DNA of 64,000 nt. It comes from Tubiluchus corallicola. Its lineage: Eukaryota > Priapulida > Priapulimorpha > Priapulimorphida > Tubiluchidae. The notes below the pieces were generated by a model. That model saw nothing but the letters and a program-made list of their open reading frames with translations. It searched no databases and was not told where the DNA came from. How positions within the stretch are numbered: position 1 is the stretch's first letter; each line of letters begins with the position of its first letter. The DNA lies in the NCBI GenBank assembly GCA_030141605.1, contig JAQGDQ010000404.1:62001-126000 (forward strand), written 5' to 3'. Of the stretch, positions 63,181 through 64,000 are shown piece after piece. A program made the translations under genes and the position numbers.

Positions 63181-63589
63181 TTAATCTTCCTTGTTTCTTT
63201 TCTATTATCACCAAAACTTGAATTCCTACTGTTAGTCTTCTCTGTATTTACACTATCATACACATCAACTTTATTTACATATTTACACATATTTCTCCAG
63301 ATACCTAATTCTTCAAGCCCCCCATAAGTCCCTCTAGAGCTTCTATAACCACCTTTATTTGGTCTTTTAGATTTTTTGTAAAAAAGACTTATCCGTTGAT
63401 TCTCTCCCCCACCTCTTTGCTTTTTTCTTTCTTAAATGTGGGTTTTTCTTTTATTTCATACTCCCAATAACCTTTCCTCCAATTTGTTGGTCCATAAACT
63501 GTTCTTCCCCTTCTATACTGCTTTTCAAAATTCTGCTTTTGTTCTGTGACTTCTTCTCCTGCTCTGTGCCAAAACCTACATTTTTTCCA

Positions 63590-63985
63590 AACCTACAGTA
63601 TTTCCCGTTCTCCCATTTCCAACAAACTTCTTTCATTTCTCCGAACTTCTCATGTCTATACCTGCAGTTTTCTCCATGATAACAATGTAGTCCTTTATGA
63701 TAAAAACTGCATAAAGGAACAGTACTTCTTTCATCTAGTTTCCCTAGTTTTTACTATTTTCTTCGTACCTTCTACTGTTTTTTGCAACCCACTTTTTTCT
63801 TTTGTTAACAGGTCATTAAACACATACAATGTTTGTTTATCCTTTTTTAATGCTTCAACTTCTTCTATTTTTTGTTCCAAGTTTTGCTTATACTTCCAAC
63901 CCTCTTCCTTTAGTTCTTTTATTTCTTTTTCTTTACCATTTAACTTTTTTTCTAACTCCTTTCCCTGTTCTTTAAGCCTATCCAA
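63590..63985 (-). pseudogene. LINE ORF1: coiled coil plus CCCH zinc fingers
   Basis: Residues from 63985 to 63731 form a Lys/Glu heptad coiled coil (ELEKKLNGKEKEIKELKE). In another frame, 63705-63640 encodes a perfect C-x8-C-x5-C-x3-H finger beginning CSFYHKGLHC. A second finger starts CWKWENGKYC but loses its last Cys and His to a one-base deletion in the A-run near 63590. The ORF continues left as a basic region before the endonuclease. The start lies past the window edge. Confidence 0.72.
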
Positions 63986-64000
63986 CTGAGTGTTTTCACT

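Larger units (their letters stand above)
60100..64000 (-). mobile_element. Non-LTR retrotransposon (LINE), frameshifted, 5' end beyond window
   Basis: Read on the minus strand the order is: coiled coil, CCCH finger region, APE-type endonuclease, reverse transcriptase with YVDD, and a long C-terminal domain ending in a zinc-knuckle-like motif. This is the standard two-ORF LINE layout. Several frameshifts (about 63735, 63590, 62460, 62095, 61620, 61080, 60240) and stops (near 62740 and 62542) show it is inactive, but frames are otherwise long, so insertion is not very old. The 3' limit is approximate; no clean poly(A) tail or target duplication was found. The clade was not determined; it is distinct from the CR1-like fragment at 21.4 kb. 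Confidence 0.88.

Noticed and set aside
63546-63989. 147-codon plus-strand frame at the right edge
   Set aside because: Antisense of the Lys/Glu-rich ORF1 coiled coil, which reads as Phe/Ser-rich on the other strand.

Overview
The window is nuclear DNA of an intron-rich invertebrate animal. It is AT-rich, has short exons bounded by GT/AG sites, large introns, and many decayed transposons. I cannot name the phylum; the genes are ordinary animal genes that align well by eye with vertebrate counterparts remembered from their families. No rRNA, functional tRNA, CRISPR or bacterial-type feature was seen.

Layout. (1) 1-11856, plus strand: 3' two-thirds of TSC1 (hamartin), 13 exons, with the first exon cut by the left edge. 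(2) 13269-19113, minus strand: MRPS18B, a mitochondrial small-subunit ribosomal protein, 6 exons, tail-to-tail with TSC1. (3) 19.9-22 kb: two dead LINE fragments of different families. (4) 22580-43359, plus strand: a complete DHX9 (RNA helicase A / maleless) gene, 24 coding exons and 1226 predicted residues, with two dsRNA-binding domains, a DEIH helicase core and a short RGG tail. (5) 45270-47928, minus strand: an unnamed 11-finger zinc-finger gene, 3 coding exons and 594 residues, tail-to-tail with DHX9. (6) 48.5-52.4 kb: transposon-rich spacer with a hAT-like end and a degraded pogo/Tigger-like element with matching terminal repeats and TA target sites. (7) 52580-57126, plus strand: a PAAT (C10orf88) homologue, 5 exons and 379 residues. 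(8) 60.1 kb to the right edge, minus strand: a long frameshifted non-LTR retrotransposon whose ORF1 carries a coiled coil and CCCH fingers, followed by APE-type endonuclease and reverse transcriptase.

The genes do not form one pathway: growth-control scaffold, mitoribosome subunit, RNA helicase, probable transcription factor, and ABC-transporter-associated protein. Splice-phase bookkeeping closes for every gene (each exon set sums to a multiple of three), which is the main support for the models.

I found no convincing new biological system. The most unusual items are the CCCH-finger LINE, a 3' relative of it about 40 kb away, a MITE family present twice in introns, two tRNA-like SINE candidates, and a degenerate tandem repeat inside TSC1.
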